Origin: Leptospira wolffii serovar Khorat str. Khorat-H2
GTDB taxonomy: Bacteria; Spirochaetota; Leptospiria; Leptospirales; Leptospiraceae
Direction of reading: 5' to 3'
Assembly: GCF_000306115.2 (NCBI RefSeq)
Contig: NZ_AKWX02000023.1
Coordinates: 310,001-374,000, forward strand
Length of the DNA stretch: 64,000 nt
Of the stretch, positions 37,618 to 48,408 are shown piece by piece. Within the stretch, counting starts at the first letter, position 1, and every line of letters starts with the position of its first letter. The translations under genes and the position numbers were made by a program. A model generated the notes under the pieces. The model had not been told where the DNA came from. It searched no databases and saw only the letters and a program-made list of their open reading frames with translations.

Positions 37618-38562
37618 ATGAAGTTAGTGATCAACATCCCCTGCTATAACGAGGAAAAAACTCTTCCTGCCGTGCTTGCGGAAATTCCGAAAAAAATTCC
37701 TGGAATCAAGACGATCGAGGTGCAGATCGTAGACGACGGCTCAAGCGATGATACCGCAAAGATTGCTTCCAAATTCGGATGCAAGGTTTTGGTCCACAAA
37801 AGAAATTTAGGTTTAGGTCGGGCATTTAAGACCGGAATGGAAGAGGCGCTTTCCTCCGGCGCGGATATTTTCGTTAATACGGATGCGGATAATCAGTATC
37901 CATCTTCCTGTATACCGGAGTTAATCGCTCCGATTCTCGCGGATACTTCCGACATCGTGATCGGAAACAGGGTCCCGTGGAAGGTGAATTACTTTTCTCC
38001 CTTGAAAAAGATTTTGCAATGGTTCGGCAATCTGATCGTTAGAACTCTGATAGGAACGGATGTGCCGGATACGATTTCCGGCTTCAGAGCCTATTCCAGA
38101 GAGAGTCTATTGAGACTGAACGTTACCACTAAATTTTCCTACGTTCTGGATACTATGGTTCAAGCGATCCGGATGGATCTAACGGTTTCCTCCATTCTGA
38201 TCCGGACAAATCCTCCTACAAGAGAGTCCCGCCTTTTTAAGAATATGTTCCAACATATATGGAAATCGGGATTATCTTTGATTCGATTATTGGTCATTCA
38301 TAGACCGTTTCATTTTTTTAGTTTTTTCTCGACTCTGACTTTTTTGCCGGGCGTCCTGATTGCTTTCCGGTTTCTGATTTTTTATTTCAACGGGGAAGGA
38401 AAGGGGCATATACAATCCCTTCTATTTGCGGTGATTTTGATCGTCCTTTCTGGATTATTTTTGATTTCCGGAGTTCTGGCTTTCTTAACCGGAATGAATC
38501 GGAAAATTTTAGAAGAAATTCTATATCACGAAAAGAAGATGGAGTTCGAGAAAAAAAGGTGA
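37618..38562 (+). CDS. family 2 glycosyltransferase
   Basis: 314 aa. GT-A domain at about 3–225 with NIPCYNEEKTLPAVL, VDDGSSDDTA, LGLGRAFKTG, NTDADNQY (DXD-like) and SGFRAYSRESL, followed by two transmembrane helices (about 232–255 and 270–295). This resembles DPM1/DPG-synthase type enzymes that place sugars on polyprenyl phosphate. No ribosome site precedes the ATG except a T-rich stretch. It follows murC after 143 nt and is convergent with the glycan gene group on the minus strand. Confidence 0.9.
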   Translation: MKLVINIPCYNEEKTLPAVLAEIPKKIPGIKTIEVQIVDDGSSDDTAKIASKFGCKVLVHKRNLGLGRAFKTGMEEALSSGADIFVNTDADNQYPSSCIPELIAPILADTSDIVIGNRVPWKVNYFSPLKKILQWFGNLIVRTLIGTDVPDTISGFRAYSRESLLRLNVTTKFSYVLDTMVQAIRMDLTVSSILIRTNPPTRESRLFKNMFQHIWKSGLSLIRLLVIHRPFHFFSFFSTLTFLPGVLIAFRFLIFYFNGEGKGHIQSLLFAVILIVLSGLFLISGVLAFLTGMNRKILEEILYHEKKMEFEKKR

Positions 38563-38588
38563 TATAAGACTTTATCGATACGATTCTA

Positions 38589-39518
38589 TTATTCGGGTTT
38601 GTTTTTTCGGAAAAGAGACGCGATTCCGAACGCGATTCCGTCTCCGATCGTGGTGATGAATCTGAGTAAAATGCCTAGCCCGATCGCGATTCCGGGTTCA
38701 AAGCGAGTCGATAAGCTTGCTAATACGATCGCTTCTCTTACTCCTAAACCTGCCGGCGCTCCGGGGGCCAAATAGCCTAAAATCCAGGACCAAGCGAACG
38801 TAGTCGTCAAAAAGAAGAAATTGTTTTCCGGAAATTCGAAAACCGTTCTGGAAAGAATATTTAGAATGAGTCCCAGATTTAGAAAAGTTGTAAGATCGAG
38901 TAAGATAAGTATTATGAGATTTTTTGTATTAGGTAAATTTAATTTTTCCCCTCCGGTATATTTCGTAAGAAGCCCTTTGCAATACTTGTTGATTAGATGG
39001 AATACGATTTTGGGTGCAATAAGAGCGATCAAAAAGAGTAAGGCGAACTCTATGAGTAAAAGATTCGATTTCGAGATGATATGGAAATCGTAAAAGAGAA
39101 GTCCGATCGCGCTTATCGATGCTCCTGCAACGACCAATAGCGCAGTTTCAACAATGATCGCCTGTATCGTTTTGGATAAAGGAAATTCTTCCCCTTTGGA
39201 TAACGTTAGCTTACCTATATGTTGTCCGACATTGCCCGGAAGATATTTGCCGAATTGGGAGAATGCAACGATATAGATCGCTTTTCCGGGAGATATCTTT
39301 TGCCCGTAAGATTTAAGCAGAATAAACCAAGCGAATCCCGCTATTAGCATATTACATAAATATAGAAGTAAGGATGTCGCAATGCCGGCGGAGGATTTTA
39401 GGTTCCAGGAAATATGAGGTAGATTTTCATAATGTTTAGCCAGATAGAAGATGAAGAAGAATAAGGAAATAGAAACGAAAAGAATTGTGACTATCCGTTT
39501 TATTCTGCCAAGGCTCAT
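38589..39518 (-). CDS. UPF0104/lysylphosphatidylglycerol synthase-like membrane protein
   Basis: 309 aa with about eight transmembrane helices. Family features: FGKYLPGNVGQHIGK (about 90–105), the long central helices and LGYLAPGAPAGLGVREAIVL (about 250–270). Members include the flippase domain of MprF and AglD-type proteins. In sugar clusters these often move lipid-linked intermediates. It overlaps the methyltransferase start by 4 nt and is the last gene of a three-gene operon (GT4, methyltransferase, this gene). Confidence 0.85.
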   Translation of the reverse strand: MSLGRIKRIVTILFVSISLFFFIFYLAKHYENLPHISWNLKSSAGIATSLLLYLCNMLIAGFAWFILLKSYGQKISPGKAIYIVAFSQFGKYLPGNVGQHIGKLTLSKGEEFPLSKTIQAIIVETALLVVAGASISAIGLLFYDFHIISKSNLLLIEFALLFLIALIAPKIVFHLINKYCKGLLTKYTGGEKLNLPNTKNLIILILLDLTTFLNLGLILNILSRTVFEFPENNFFFLTTTFAWSWILGYLAPGAPAGLGVREAIVLASLSTRFEPGIAIGLGILLRFITTIGDGIAFGIASLFRKNKPE

Positions 39519-40246
39519 TTAAGTCCCTTTCTGCACACGAAGATTAGGGTAGAGATCCACGCTTTTATCGGAAAGTAACACCAAACGGGCAGCGATGCCG
39601 CAAATTTCGACAATGGATGGTTCGCCTCCACTTCCGCATAGACGGAGATTGCCGTTAGAGTTACTTCCTTTGCTAGAAAGCCGGACCTGGAAAGAAGTGC
39701 AACAGCCTTCGATCTAGATAAGGGACGACAGTCGTAAAATTCCCCTTTGCCGGAGATTCGAACGTAGAAATCGGAAATCGATTGCGGAAACCAACTCAGA
39801 AGCGGCAATCTATAATGCGGCTCTATTAATCTCCAACGATTCGGAAAGGCTAAGTATAGTATGCCGTCTTTTTTTAAAACTCTTAGAATCTCATTCAGAT
39901 GTTCTATCTGTTTTTCTTCGGTTCCTACATGTTCGATGACATGGTTCGAGACGACTAAATCGAAACTTTCGTCTAGGAATGGAAGCTTTGTGCCTTCTAC
40001 GGTTTGGAAACCTATATTTTCCCGCGTCTGTCTTTGGTCTTTCACATCCAAAGCGTTCACTTCTCGGAAGATCTTAGTGAAATATGCCGCGATAAATCCG
40101 GAGCCGGTTCCTATTTCTAGAAATTTTTCCTTATTGGCTAATCCGAATCTTTCTACGATCTTATGGATTTTTATCGCTTTTTTGTTTCTAGAAATCTCGT
40201 CTAGGATTGCATGGGGTTTTAAATCTCTTTCGGAAGAACGAGTCAT
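39515..40246 (-). CDS. class I SAM-dependent methyltransferase
   Basis: 243 aa. SAM motif FLEIGTGSGFIAAYF (about 40–54), acidic motif NALDV, and FDLVVSNHVIEHVGTEE, typical of Methyltransf_11-type enzymes. The C-terminus ends in a hydrophobic stretch (FPIKAWISTLIFVCRK) suggesting membrane association. Overlaps GT4 upstream and UPF0104 downstream by 4 nt each. It probably methylates a sugar or lipid made by this group; the acceptor is unknown. Confidence 0.88.
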   Translation of the reverse strand: MTRSSERDLKPHAILDEISRNKKAIKIHKIVERFGLANKEKFLEIGTGSGFIAAYFTKIFREVNALDVKDQRQTRENIGFQTVEGTKLPFLDESFDLVVSNHVIEHVGTEEKQIEHLNEILRVLKKDGILYLAFPNRWRLIEPHYRLPLLSWFPQSISDFYVRISGKGEFYDCRPLSRSKAVALLSRSGFLAKEVTLTAISVYAEVEANHPLSKFAASLPVWCYFPIKAWISTLIFVCRKGLK

Positions 40247-41385
40247 TTTCTTCCTCCGTTTGGAAACGACTTACTCACGGTATAGTCTCTTTCTAAGAGA
40301 ATGCGAAATTCTTGGAGTATTTTTTCTTCGGAGTAAATTCTTTTAGTCTTGCGAGCCGAAGATTTTTTCCATTCTTCCTTTGCTTGTTTGGACATTTTGA
40401 GTAATTTTCGTATTTCTTCAATCCAGGATTTTGCGTTATTAGGTTCCACTTTGTGACCCGTGATCCGATCCTGAACGGCATCCGATATTCCTTCCAGATC
40501 GCTCGCAAGGAGAACGCATCCTATTGCGGAGGCTTCTATGGCGACCAAACCGAAACCCTCCTTATCCTGATTTCCTTCGATTATTATGTTAGGCATTACT
40601 ACTAAGGAGCTGTAACGGATATAATCTACGATCTCTTCGGATTTGAGCGTCCCAAGGTAACGCACCCGTTCGCAGTTGATTAATTTTTTTGCATATTCTT
40701 GGTCGGATTTACCTCCGGAAACAAAAAAGAGAGTTCCTTGGGGTAGTTTTGGGAGAACGTTTTCGGCAAACCAGAGGGATCCTTTTCTAGGGATTAGTCT
40801 TCCGAAGTAAAAAATAGGATACTTGCACCCTAAGTATTCCTTGGGTGGTTCGGGTTTTTGGTCCGAGAACGAGAGTATACCGTTTTTCGGTAAGGAAGGA
40901 CGCACAACGGAAAGATTCTTGAATCCGGCTTTTTCGGCGATGGATCTCGTCGATTCGGAATTAGCGACTATATTCGAAAATACGCTTTGGCATTTTAGAA
41001 TGAACGTTAAGTAATATCCGTATATGAAAGGGAGGAGCCCACTTCGATTCGAATACACCAGGTCCAAGCCGTGAACGATCGTAATTCGATTCGCATCTTT
41101 ACGGACGAGTCGATGTAGTAGGGCCGCCGGAGTTAATATGATATCCGTGAAAATCACAAGATCGTATTTTCGCCCTTTGGATATGCAATAAACGGCGACT
41201 TTGATTAGAAAGATCGCCAATGACAAAAGCGATGGAGGTCTGCCGTCGTCCTTTCCCGGTAGAACAAGCAGTTCGATATCGTATTCTCTGGATAAAGCGG
41301 AATGTAACTCGAGGGAATACGTTTCCATTCCTCCTATTGCGGGAGGCCATTTTCTGGAAACGAATAATAAAGGTTTTTTCGACAA
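40243..41385 (-). CDS. family 4 glycosyltransferase
   Basis: 380 aa, GT-B fold. N-terminal half begins PLLFVSRKWPPAIGGMETY with the GGxE acceptor loop; C-terminal donor domain has YFGRLIPRKGSLWFAENVL, a GKSDQEYAKKL block and the EGFGLVAIEASAIGCVLLAS motif with the conserved E…E pair that binds the nucleotide sugar. Such enzymes build lipopolysaccharide or glycolipid glycans. First gene of its operon, 24 nt downstream of purK on the same strand. Confidence 0.9.
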   Translation of the reverse strand: MSKKPLLFVSRKWPPAIGGMETYSLELHSALSREYDIELLVLPGKDDGRPPSLLSLAIFLIKVAVYCISKGRKYDLVIFTDIILTPAALLHRLVRKDANRITIVHGLDLVYSNRSGLLPFIYGYYLTFILKCQSVFSNIVANSESTRSIAEKAGFKNLSVVRPSLPKNGILSFSDQKPEPPKEYLGCKYPIFYFGRLIPRKGSLWFAENVLPKLPQGTLFFVSGGKSDQEYAKKLINCERVRYLGTLKSEEIVDYIRYSSLVVMPNIIIEGNQDKEGFGLVAIEASAIGCVLLASDLEGISDAVQDRITGHKVEPNNAKSWIEEIRKLLKMSKQAKEEWKKSSARKTKRIYSEEKILQEFRILLERDYTVSKSFPNGGRK

Positions 41386-41409
41386 ATCGGTTTTTCCGTA
41401 CTTTGCGTC

Positions 41410-42527
41410 TTAAGAGAACGCCTTATCCGGATTCTCCCCCACGAAATTCCAATGTCCCATTTTTCTATCCTGTCTCGGATCGGATTTCCCGTATAGATGC
41501 AGGGAATATCTAGGATCGGAGAGGTATTTTTTCCATAATTCGGAGCCGGGTCGGTAATCTTGGCCGAGTATATTCTTCATAGAAGACGGACTCGTGCGGA
41601 TCTTTTCGGGAAAAGGTAAGCCGGTCAAGGCTCTCAGTTGCAATTGGAATTGGGACATCTCCGCCGCATTCTGGCTGAAATGCCCGGAATTATGCGGGCG
41701 GGGTGCGAATTCGTTTAAGAGTATCTTGTCTCCCTTGACGAAGAATTCCAAACCGAAGACCCCTATATAGTCTATACCTTCGGCAAGTATGATGGACGCT
41801 TCTCTCATGTCCCGGAGAACGCTTGCCGAAAAATTTCCGGGATGCACGGTCAAATCCAAGATATGATTCCTATGCTTATTCTCGGAAGGAGAGAAGGATA
41901 TGATTTTGCCTTCTTGGTCGCGAGCGAGAATAACGGATCCTTCCTTATCGAATTCTATCCATTCTTCCAGAATCAGATCCAAGGGCTCCTGTCCTAGAGA
42001 ACCAACCCAAGCTCGAAATTCTTCCCTGGACTTGAATTTAGTCTGACCTTTTCCGTCGTAACCGAAGGAAGATGTCTTGAGTACCGCGGGAAAGCGTGAG
42101 GATTCGGCTGCGGCGGTCGCTTCCGCTTTGTTGGTTATACAGTAAAATGGAACGGTAGGAAGGCCTAGTTTCGAGAACGTATTCTTTTCTCGGATCCTAT
42201 GTTGAGCGATTCTGATGCAATCCGGGCTGGGAAATACAGGCAAAGAATTCTTCTTGGAATATTCCGAAATAAGACTCAATTCTCCTCCGGGTATATTCTC
42301 AAATTCGAATGTAAGAGCGTCGACGGATCCGAGAAAGTTTTTGAGGGAAATGTCGTCTTCGTAAGAGGCAACGACCTCGTTCGCACCTACCTGAGAGGCA
42401 GGCGTATTTCTTTCGGGAGAATAGACGGATACGTTATAACCCATGCGTATCGCTTCCTGAGCGAACATTCTTCCCAGTTGGCCCGAACCCATAACTCCTA
42501 ATCGGGAAGGAGGAAGTAATATTTTCT

Positions 42528-42531
<4 letters not shown>
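41410..42531 (-). CDS. purK: 5-(carboxyamino)imidazole ribonucleotide synthase PurK
   Basis: 373 aa ATP-grasp enzyme of purine synthesis; carboxylates AIR to N5-CAIR for PurE. Start [40 protein letters not shown] and [21 protein letters not shown] (family motifs, here split) are clear. Overlaps purE by 4 nt, which is the usual purEK arrangement. Length is normal. Confidence 0.95.
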
Positions 42532-43016
<485 letters not shown>

Positions 43017-43054
43017 CCTTGCAAAATCCTTCGGAAGGGACGGAGAGGCAAGTC

Positions 43055-44470
43055 CTAAACGTCGGTGCGGAGAGAAGAATTCAGGCCTTCGACGACCCTT
43101 TCCAATCTCATTCCTCTGGAAGCTTTAGCTAGTATGTAGGAACCTTTCGGGACTTCATTCTTTACGGTTTCCAATAATTGTTTTAGCCCTTCCTCGTCTC
43201 CGGGAAACCAATGAGCAGGTCGCGTCTTGCCCGCCTTTTTTTGGAATCCGGCCAGAGTGGATTGAGAAGAGGAGCCGAATAAATAAATTCCCATACAATT
43301 AGGGATAGAACCGGCGAAACTTCCTATCTCGTAATGGAACTTCTTCGCGAATTTGCCTACCTCTTTCAGATCTCCCAAGACGGCGTAGAAACCTTTCTCT
43401 CCTGAAAGTTGGGAGCAAGCTTCCAAAGACGAGAACATGGACTCTCTGTTCGCGTTATAAGTATCGTTTAGAATTTTGTAATTCCCGTCTTGGAAATCCA
43501 ATCTCTTGTCCAGAGTCTTGAAATTTCGGATTCCGTTTTGGATCCAATCCGTAGGAGTTCCAATTTCTTCGAGTAAGGAAACGCATAACGCTAAATTTTC
43601 CAAAAGCTTGGTGCCCGGAAGATTCCATTCTAGGATCTCGCCTAAATAGGAGATGGAAAATCCCGACGGATTTTTTTTAAGAATTTCGATCCTTCTCTCC
43701 ATCGGAACGGTTTTGAATCGAACTCCCTGTTTGTTGGACCTCCTACGAAGTAGATTCTTATAATCTCCGGTTTCAGGATAGAATAGGATCCCCGGTTTTT
43801 CCATTCCGTCTAGAATCTCGGCCTTGGCCTTGGCGATTTCCTTTTGGGAGCCCAATAATTCTATATGAGCGGTCCCTACAGTAGTGATGAGAGAATAGTC
43901 GGGCCTTGCCATTTCGGTGAGTCTGGCAATCTCTCCTTTATGGTTCATTCCCATCTCACAAACTACGAAACGGGTTTGGGGGCCTATTCTAAATAGAGTG
44001 AAAGGAACTCCGATCTCGTTATTATAATTTTTTTCCGTTACTACCAGATTGTTCGCCAAAGGAGAAAGGCAGGAGCCTAGAATTTCCTTAGTAGTGGTTT
44101 TACCGCTGGAACCGGTGACTGCGATGATGGTTGGGCGGAATCTGGAACGATGGAAGCCGGCTAATTTTCCTAGAGCGAGTAATGTATCCTTTACTGGGAT
44201 CGCCTTGACTCGGTCCGATTCCGGAAGGCTTTCCACTATAGGATGGTTTCTTTCCGCAAGAAAATAGGATGCTCCTCTGTTTAACGCGTCTTTTATGAAT
44301 TCGTGTCCGTCTCGATTGCCCCGCAAGGGAACGAAGATCGACCCAGGCTCGGCTAATCCGGATACTGTGGTAATACTGCGGATAGGATCTTCTTTGCGAA
44401 AGGAAAAGTCGGAAGGCACTCCTAAAACCTTGCGTATCGTTTCCGGATCGTATTCGAAAGCTGCCTTCAT
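43055..44470 (-). CDS. murF: UDP-MurNAc-tripeptide–D-Ala-D-Ala ligase MurF
   Basis: 471 aa. Completes the UDP-MurNAc-pentapeptide. ATP loop [14 protein letters not shown] (about 117–130), [26 protein letters not shown] and [12 protein letters not shown] are typical MurF motifs. It lies outside the rsmH–murC cluster and is followed by purE, an unusual neighbour. Divergent from an oxidoreductase gene. N-terminal domain is normal length. Confidence 0.94.
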   Translation of the reverse strand: MKAAFEYDPETIRKVLGVPSDFSFRKEDPIRSITTVSGLAEPGSIFVPLRGNRDGHEFIKDALNRGASYFLAERNHPIVESLPESDRVKAIPVKDTLLALGKLAGFHRSRFRPTIIAVTGSSGKTTTKEILGSCLSPLANNLVVTEKNYNNEIGVPFTLFRIGPQTRFVVCEMGMNHKGEIARLTEMARPDYSLITTVGTAHIELLGSQKEIAKAKAEILDGMEKPGILFYPETGDYKNLLRRRSNKQGVRFKTVPMERRIEILKKNPSGFSISYLGEILEWNLPGTKLLENLALCVSLLEEIGTPTDWIQNGIRNFKTLDKRLDFQDGNYKILNDTYNANRESMFSSLEACSQLSGEKGFYAVLGDLKEVGKFAKKFHYEIGSFAGSIPNCMGIYLFGSSSQSTLAGFQKKAGKTRPAHWFPGDEEGLKQLLETVKNEVPKGSYILAKASRGMRLERVVEGLNSSLRTDV

Positions 44471-44562
44471 GAAACCTAAGATCTCTCTTGGGGAAATACT
44501 CGCAGTCTATTTTTAGAAAATTCGTCTTGCAAGCTTCGGTTCCGAATCGTCCCGTATTCGGG

Positions 44563-45615
44563 ATGCAAAAATCCTCGGTCGTCCTAGTCGGTCTGGGAAG
44601 AATCGCTTCTTCTTTGGAAAAAGACCCTTATAGACAGAAGCCATGCACCCACGCCGGTGTGATCTTTTCTCCTTGGGGAAAGAAAAGATTTCTTTTTGCC
44701 GGCGGCATCGATCCCAATCCTGAAAAGAGAAATCGATTCCTGGCCCAATGGAAATTGCGTCCGGAATTCGTAGGATCTTCTCCTTCCGGATTGAAGCTAA
44801 TAAATCGGATACCCGATTTAGCGGTCATCGCTACTCCCACCGAATCCCATTACCGGGACGCGATGGAATGGATAGAGGCGGGAACGAAGAACCTTCTCAT
44901 CGAGAAACCGGTTTGCGAAACCTATCTACAGGCCAAGGATCTGGAACGTACTTCTCGTAAGAAAGGAGTCCGGATTTGGGTGAATCACGAGAGAAGGTAT
45001 CATCCAAAATATGCTTGGGCTAAACAGGTTTTGGATTCGGGAAAATACGGACCGATCCGGATAATACGAGCCTCCGTCCTAACGTCCGCTCTCTCCCCGG
45101 GTAGTGCCTATAAGGGAAGGACCGGCCCCTTATTCCATGACGGAACTCATGCCGTGGATTTGATTCATTGGATTCTAGGCAGACCGGATCGAATTCGATC
45201 CGTGCTCCATAGACGTAAGGGGATCCCTATCGAAGATAGGGCCCTAGCTTTATTGGAATACAAGGGTGGACCCGTCGTATTTCTGGAGGCGGGGGGAGCC
45301 AGGTCTTACTTTCAATTCGAAGTGGATATTATGACGGAAAAGGCAAGGATTCTGCTTTCTAACGATGGAAGCGTTCTATTTGAATCCAAGCCCTCCCGGC
45401 GTTATAAGGGATTTAATAGTTTGACGGAAGTCTCATTTCCCAAAAAATTTAGCCTCGGATCGAACCCTTTCCAGAACCTTTACGCCTCAGTCGGGCAAGT
45501 ATTGCAGGGTCAGTCCGAGAGAATCACGGGAGATATATCGGAAAATTTGGAAATTATGGAACTGCTGGATAAGATTAAAAGAAAGGCCGAAGTCAGAACG
45601 ATCGGCGAGAAATAA
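44563..45615 (+). CDS. Gfo/Idh/MocA-family oxidoreductase
   Basis: 350 aa from the ATG at 44563 (MQKSSVVLVGLGRI); an earlier ATG at 44488 would add 25 residues without family similarity. NAD(P)-binding domain with VVLVGLGRIASSLE, then DLAVIATPTESHYRDAM and the LIEKPVCETYLQA motif (EKP catalytic Lys), and a C-terminal beta-sheet domain with HDGTHAVDLIHWILG. Acts on a sugar or polyol; substrate unknown. The next gene starts 8 nt later, so they are probably co-transcribed. Confidence 0.88.
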   Translation: MQKSSVVLVGLGRIASSLEKDPYRQKPCTHAGVIFSPWGKKRFLFAGGIDPNPEKRNRFLAQWKLRPEFVGSSPSGLKLINRIPDLAVIATPTESHYRDAMEWIEAGTKNLLIEKPVCETYLQAKDLERTSRKKGVRIWVNHERRYHPKYAWAKQVLDSGKYGPIRIIRASVLTSALSPGSAYKGRTGPLFHDGTHAVDLIHWILGRPDRIRSVLHRRKGIPIEDRALALLEYKGGPVVFLEAGGARSYFQFEVDIMTEKARILLSNDGSVLFESKPSRRYKGFNSLTEVSFPKKFSLGSNPFQNLYASVGQVLQGQSERITGDISENLEIMELLDKIKRKAEVRTIGEK

Positions 45616-45623
45616 GAAATTCT

Positions 45624-47324
45624 ATGCAGAAAGCCTCCGTTCCTAACGGCAACCAACTCCCTAAATACTCCGCAAGAGGAAGATACTATAGAGGTAGTCT
45701 TTTTCTTTGGAAGAAAATATTCGGACTGCTATGGTATTATAAATTCGTAAGATTGTTTCTTTCTTCAGAAGCGAGAGAAGAAAGAGAAACCGCTTTCTTC
45801 CGGGATCTAGGATTGGAATGTAGGGACTTTTTCCTAAAAATGGGAGGAGTATACGTCAAGCTAGGCCAGTATCTCGCTTGTCTTTCCCATCTTTTTCCGG
45901 AGAGTTTTACGGAACCCTTGCAGGATCTTCAGGACCGGGTTCCTCCCCATCCTTTTTCCGAAATAAAGGAAAGATTCCGCAAGGAATTCGGAAAGGATAT
46001 AGTTGAAGTGTTTCCGGATATTTCGGAAGCTCCCTTGGCCTCCGCTTCCATCGCTCAAGTACATTCCGCCACGCATAAGGGTCGCAAGGTAGCGATAAAG
46101 ATTCTTTATCCTGGTATAGAAGAAGTCATATCCAAGGATCTTAAGGCGGTTCGAAAATTTTTAAAGAGGATCAATCGCTTCTTAGTTTCCTTCGATTATA
46201 AAATCGTTCATAAGGAAGTCTCGAAATTAGTGGGTCGAGAAACGGATCTTCGGTTGGAAGCCGAGTCCATGGAAAGAATGGCACGGTACTTCTCGGAAGA
46301 GCCGGATTATATTTTCCCGAAGATCACTTCCGAATGGAGTGGAAAAAGTGTTTTGACCGCCGAATTCGTGGAAGGGGTTCGTATCACCCAAGCGGCCGCT
46401 TTGAAAAAAGGCCAGGCGAAATCCAGGCCTGTAGATCTTCTGATACGAGCCTATATTCTCATGGTATTCGAGTTCCGGTTCTATCACGCCGATCCTCATC
46501 CGGGAAATATGATTTATACCGCCGACGAAAAATTATGCTTCATCGATTTCGGCGCCGTGGGAGAGATTCCTCCCAGCCAGGCACTTACGCTACGCAAAAT
46601 TTTTCTCTGTGCGATGGCCAAGGACTACCCTGCCGTAGTGGAGGCCTTGGACGAGTTGGGACTCGTCTCTAAAAAGGCGGACCGGGACAAACTGGAAGAA
46701 GTCGTTCGCTATTCTTTGGAAAAACTTTCCCGATTTCTTTCCGATACGGATTCCTTCCGTAATATCAAGTTCGAGCAGATCCATACTCCGGAAGATCTGA
46801 AATTCCTGAAGGAGATCAATTCCAGTCTTCGGGAATTATTACGAATGGTACAATTGCCTACTTCTCTGATTCCCTTAGAACGTGTATTGGGGTTATTGGT
46901 AGGGGTTACGGCCACCTTAGATCCGTATCGGACGGTCTTGGATTATGGGGAGAAACCTTTTAAGAGCCTCGTAATGCAGGGAGAGAACCAATGGCAAAAG
47001 GTTTTGGTCCAAGAGGGCGGCATTTGGGGACAGGCGGTTTCCCTTCCCGGCGAGCTATTGCAGGCGGTAAAGAATCTAAACCGAGGTAAACAGGCTTATA
47101 AGTTACCCGATCTGGAAGCTCATACTAGAAAAATGTATTCTTTGGGTCATCAGATTCTTTCCGGGGCCTTCCTTCTATTCGGAATCCATTATGGTACCGA
47201 TAGAATGGATAGGGGATTGGAGACCCAAGCCTGGTTCGGATACGGGGCCGCGATTTTCTTCGGAATCCTCCTTGCTCTATCCATATTAAGAAATAAATTC
47301 AGCACTAAAAGGAATCGTCAGTGA
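45624..47324 (+). CDS. ABC1/UbiB-family atypical kinase
   Basis: 566 aa. The KxGQ motif region [12 protein letters not shown] (about 72–83), the alanine-rich loop [10 protein letters not shown] (about 135–144) with [10 protein letters not shown], and the [11 protein letters not shown] and [11 protein letters not shown] active-site stretches are all present. The C-terminus holds two hydrophobic helices (about 508–560), as in UbiB. UbiB proteins assist quinone synthesis; since this organism encodes MqnA, a menaquinone-related or general lipid role is more likely than ubiquinone. It overlaps lspA by 4 nt. Confidence 0.9.
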   Translation: MQKASVPNGNQLPKYSARGRYYRGSLFLWKKIFGLLWYYKFVRLFLSSEAREERETAFFRDLGLECRDFFLKMGGVYVKLGQYLACLSHLFPESFTEPLQDLQDRVPPHPFSEIKERFRKEFGKDIVEVFPDISEAPLASASIAQVHSATHKGRKVAIKILYPGIEEVISKDLKAVRKFLKRINRFLVSFDYKIVHKEVSKLVGRETDLRLEAESMERMARYFSEEPDYIFPKITSEWSGKSVLTAEFVEGVRITQAAALKKGQAKSRPVDLLIRAYILMVFEFRFYHADPHPGNMIYTADEKLCFIDFGAVGEIPPSQALTLRKIFLCAMAKDYPAVVEALDELGLVSKKADRDKLEEVVRYSLEKLSRFLSDTDSFRNIKFEQIHTPEDLKFLKEINSSLRELLRMVQLPTSLIPLERVLGLLVGVTATLDPYRTVLDYGEKPFKSLVMQGENQWQKVLVQEGGIWGQAVSLPGELLQAVKNLNRGKQAYKLPDLEAHTRKMYSLGHQILSGAFLLFGIHYGTDRMDRGLETQAWFGYGAAIFFGILLALSILRNKFSTKRNRQ

Positions 47325-47878
47325 AATATTTCGAAAAGAAATTCTTAGAGGTCTATCCTCCCTTATTCATATTCAGCGTCTTTTTGGGAACAGCCATCGA
47401 CCTCGTAACCAAATACGCGGCCATTTTATATCTAAGACCTCATAGTCCGATCGAAATCTTAGGGGATTTTTTCCGCCTGACGTTGACCTTCAACACCGGT
47501 TTCGTAATGGGATTGTTTCAGGGTTTTCCGAGAACCTCCTTGGCCATGACCGCGATCGCAATCCTAGTTTTGATCGCCTATCGTTGGAAGAATTCCGATC
47601 TGGGCCATCCCGCAGGCTGGGCTCTCGTAATGTCCGGAGCCTTCGGAAATTTTCTGGATAAGTTCTTCGTGAAGGTGATCGGTAGCGGAGCGGAATTCGG
47701 ATTTGTGGAAAATCGCTATAACGGAAGATATATCGGGGTAGTGGACTTTTTGGATTTTGATTGGCCCAACTGGCTTTTTATGGAAAGATGGCCCGCTTTC
47801 AACTTTGCGGATTCCTGCGTAAGCGTAGGTCTCGTTCTTCTCATTCTTACAATGAAAATCGACGAGGATAAGAAATAG
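47321..47878 (+). CDS. lspA: lipoprotein signal peptidase II
   Basis: 185 aa, four transmembrane helices. Cleaves lipoprotein signal peptides after lipidation. Catalytic aspartates are in GNFLDKFF and [11 protein letters not shown], and the upstream [12 protein letters not shown] and DLVTKYAA motifs fit. The loop between GNFLDK and VVDFLDF is longer than usual ([19 protein letters not shown]), a small insertion. It overlaps the UbiB-type gene and is followed by a cyclic-nucleotide-binding gene after 2 nt. It serves the many lipoproteins encoded in this window. Confidence 0.92.
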   Translation: MKYFEKKFLEVYPPLFIFSVFLGTAIDLVTKYAAILYLRPHSPIEILGDFFRLTLTFNTGFVMGLFQGFPRTSLAMTAIAILVLIAYRWKNSDLGHPAGWALVMSGAFGNFLDKFFVKVIGSGAEFGFVENRYNGRYIGVVDFLDFDWPNWLFMERWPAFNFADSCVSVGLVLLILTMKIDEDKK

Positions 47879-47880
47879 TC

Positions 47881-48408
47881 TTGAACTTCCTACAGCTTCC
47901 TATTTGGAAAAAAATCATCAAGAAAAAGGGGACCTCCAATCCGGAGATCATCCGCTTTTTGAGAGAAACATCCGTTTTCGGAAAATTGAAACGTAGGACC
48001 TTGCACGAGATCGCCAGGCTCGTTCACGTTAGGCAATACTCCGAAGGCGAGGAAATTTTCCGACAAGGGGAGGCCGGTGCCGGTTTCTATATGATATTCG
48101 ACGGTAAAGTGGTGATACGCTCCGTTCGTGACGGGGTGGAATTGGATCTGGCTCATCTGGATCAGCATTCCTTTTTCGGCGAGCTATCCCTATTTTCCGA
48201 GGAGAGAAGGACCGCTACCGCAGTAGCTACGGAACCGTCCACTCTGTTGGGGTTCTTTCAGCCCGATTTAAAAGAGATCATCGAAACCAAGCCTAAGATC
48301 GGGATCGAAATACTGTTGAGTCTTACGGGAGTCGTAGTAGAAAGACTCCAAAAGACGAATCAACTCCTGGAAAAAGCCTATTACAAAGGCAAACAGAAAA
48401 ATGCCTGA
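47881..48408 (+). CDS. cyclic nucleotide-binding domain protein
   Basis: 175 aa. One cNMP-binding domain (about 35–150) with FRQGEAGAGFYMIFDGKV and the phosphate-binding cassette FFGELSLFSEERRTATAVA, in which the conserved Glu and Arg are kept, so it may bind cAMP or cGMP. No DNA-binding domain follows; the C-terminal part is a helix (VVERLQKTNQLLEKAYYKG). Begins with TTG 2 nt after lspA and overlaps the next gene by 8 nt. Possible role: a sensor tied to the neighbouring membrane protein; no direct evidence. Confidence 0.85.
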   Translation: MNFLQLPIWKKIIKKKGTSNPEIIRFLRETSVFGKLKRRTLHEIARLVHVRQYSEGEEIFRQGEAGAGFYMIFDGKVVIRSVRDGVELDLAHLDQHSFFGELSLFSEERRTATAVATEPSTLLGFFQPDLKEIIETKPKIGIEILLSLTGVVVERLQKTNQLLEKAYYKGKQKNA

